Below are positions 41,135 through 42,531 of a stretch of 42,531 bases of DNA, in pieces. Location of the stretch: NCBI GenBank assembly GCA_902774245.1, contig CACYHQ010000017.1:1-42531 (forward strand), written 5' to 3'. The notes below the pieces were generated by a model. The model was not told the origin of the DNA. It made no database searches and was given only the letters and a program-made list of their open reading frames with translations. Origin of the DNA: an uncultured bacterium. GTDB lineage: Bacteria; Verrucomicrobiota; Lentisphaeria; Victivallales; UBA1829. Both the position numbers and the translations under genes were made by a program. Numbering within the stretch: position 1 is the first letter of the stretch; each line of letters begins with the position of its first letter.

Positions 41135-42531
41135 ATGAATCGAAGAGAGTTTCTGAAGGGCGCGGCCGCGCTCACCACGCTCGGCGCCCTGTCCCATCTC
41201 GCCGCACAGACCGGTATCGCTCCGTCCGATGCGAAGACGTCCGAACCCGCGAAGGAAGGCGATGCTTCCAAATCGAAGAAGGTCACCCGCCGCAAATATA
41301 AAAAGACCGATCTCACCGTGCCTCTGCTCGGCTACGGCATGATGCGCCTTCCTCAGAAGAACGGCAAGATCGACCGTGAAGAGGCGCAGAAGCTCGTCGA
41401 CACGGCCATGGCCGCCGGGCTGAACTACTTCGACACCGCCCAGCCGTACCACAACGGCGAAAGCCAGCAGTTCATCGGCGAAGCGATGAAGAAATATAAA
41501 CGCGATTCCTACCTGCTCGCCACCAAACTCCCATTGTGGTCTCTCCGCAGCGCAGCCGAGGCGGAGGCCACGTTCAAAGGTCAGCTCGAAGCGTGCAAGA
41601 CCGATTATTTCGACTTCTACCTGATGCATGCTTTCAACGCGAACAGCTTCCGCAACTACGAGAATCTCAAGCTTTACGATTATTTCAAGAAGCAAAAAGA
41701 AGCCGGAGTCATCAAGCATCTCGGGTTCTCCTTCCACGATTCCGCGCAAGCTCTCGAACCCATCGTCAACGCGCACGAATGGGATTTCGTTCAGATCCAG
41801 CTCAATTTCATCGACTGGGACAATCAGACCAACGCCAAGCGCATGTACGAGTTCCTGACATCGAAGGACATCCCCGTCGTCATCATGGAACCGCTCCAGG
41901 GCGGCCGTCTCGCCAACCTCACTCCGGCGGCCGTCGAGGTCCTCAAGAAAGCCGATCCGAAGGCCACGCCGGCCTCCTGGGCGTTCCGTTATGCGGCATC
42001 GCTCCCGAACGTGCTCACGGTCCTCAGCGGCATGACCACGATGGAAGTGCTGAAGGAAAATATCGAGACCTTCACGGATTTCAAGCCGCTGACCGACGAC
42101 GAGCGCAAGGTGCTGGCCGAGGCCCGCGACGTGTATCTGGGCGTCTCCAAGAGCCGTGTCCCCTGCACGACCTGCAGATACTGCGTCAATGAATGCCCCG
42201 TCAAGATCGAGATTCCCGCGGTATTCACCGCATGGAACGACTTCTGCGAAAAGAAGGACGAGGCCGCGTTCAAGGAAGCCTACAACAAGCTTGCCGTGAA
42301 GGCAAGCGCCTGCATCGGATGCCGCCGTTGCGTCAGAAGATGCCCGCAGCAGATCGACATCCCGACCGAACTCCAAAAGATCGCGCAGGCCGCGGGCGAC
42401 AATGCCGGCGGAAACCGTCGCGGCGGTCGTCAGGGCGGCGCCGGTGGTCCCGGAGGCCAGCGTCCCGGCGGCGGCATGGGCGGCGGCTTCGGCGGAGGCC
42501 AGCGTCCCGGCGGCTTCGGAGGAGGCATGGG
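41135..42531 (+). CDS. Tat-exported aldo/keto reductase with two Fe4S4 motifs (cut by right edge)
   Basis: Open from ATG 41135 to the window edge, 465 codons without a stop. A twin-arginine signal (NRREFLKGAAALTTLGAL) predicts export. The aldo/keto reductase barrel (about 53-335) has the catalytic set Asp100, Tyr105, Lys131, His165. A dicluster ferredoxin-like part follows: CTTCRYCVNECP (344-355) and CIGCRRCVRRCP (393-404). This joins the family of ferredoxin-containing AKRs that pass electrons rather than use NADPH only. After residue about 424 the chain becomes a Gly/Arg/Gln/Pro-rich tail with GGQRPGG repeats, of unknown length because it is cut. GAGG lies 9 bases before the ATG. Confidence 0.88.
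   Translation, partial: MNRREFLKGAAALTTLGALSHLAAQTGIAPSDAKTSEPAKEGDASKSKKVTRRKYKKTDLTVPLLGYGMMRLPQKNGKIDREEAQKLVDTAMAAGLNYFDTAQPYHNGESQQFIGEAMKKYKRDSYLLATKLPLWSLRSAAEAEATFKGQLEACKTDYFDFYLMHAFNANSFRNYENLKLYDYFKKQKEAGVIKHLGFSFHDSAQALEPIVNAHEWDFVQIQLNFIDWDNQTNAKRMYEFLTSKDIPVVIMEPLQGGRLANLTPAAVEVLKKADPKATPASWAFRYAASLPNVLTVLSGMTTMEVLKENIETFTDFKPLTDDERKVLAEARDVYLGVSKSRVPCTTCRYCVNECPVKIEIPAVFTAWNDFCEKKDEAAFKEAYNKLAVKASACIGCRRCVRRCPQQIDIPTELQKIAQAAGDNAGGNRRGGRQGGAGGPGGQRPGGGMGGGFGGGQRPGGFGGGM

Overview
The window looks like chromosomal DNA of a GC-rich Gram-negative bacterium, most likely a gut-type Lentisphaerae/Victivallales (Verrucomicrobiota) relative. This is inference, from a secreted prepilin-type protein with a DG-containing C-terminus, a DapL-type aminotransferase, duplicated ExbD genes beside an unusual large partner, and many lipoproteins. 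No rRNA, CRISPR array, insertion sequence or phage structural gene is seen.

Layout, left to right. (1) 1-960: tail of a cut-off gene, about 700 bases without a gene (hairpins and repeated TTTCCACG words), then tRNA-His on the minus strand. (2) 1052-5657, minus: an operon exbD / 956-aa coiled-coil membrane protein / exbB / exbD, apparently a proton-driven envelope machine whose large partner is not TonB or TolA. (3) 5924-8484: a CE1-like esterase lipoprotein (minus) divergent from a voltage-gated K+ channel plus a small membrane protein. (4) 8584-12734, minus: an acyltransferase/acyl-activating fusion followed by queC, queE and folE (7-deazaguanine synthesis). (5) 12873-15327, minus: a GT39-like glycosyltransferase and hisG. 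(6) 15559-16256: a HigB/HigA-like toxin-antitoxin pair. (7) 16416-19904: three paralogous lipoproteins of unknown function, with a three-helix membrane protein before the last and a duplicated gene start between. (8) 20190-22853: rpmJ-rpsM-rpsK-rpoA-rplQ without rpsD. (9) 23015-24094: a SEL1-repeat lipoprotein. (10) 24212-29066, minus: a TPP riboswitch followed by thiC, thiM, a thiE-HAD fusion, thiD and a membrane protein. (11) 29095-34905: a polytopic glycosyltransferase-like protein divergent from a large hybrid histidine kinase. (12) 35049-37035: dapL-like and rsmE. (13) 37131-39282: metallophosphoesterase divergent from a secreted MBL-fold protein. (14) 39505-42531: a prepilin-like protein, a small membrane protein behind a structured leader, and a Tat-exported aldo/keto reductase with two Fe4S4 motifs, cut by the right edge.

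Seventeen start regions share one promoter design: TTGATT, TTGAAA or TTGCAT, then 16 or 17 bases, then TATATT or TATAGT. This pattern was used to choose several translation starts. The best candidates for an undescribed system are the Exb-like operon, the tandem lipoprotein cluster, and the hairpin-rich leader at 40597-40725.
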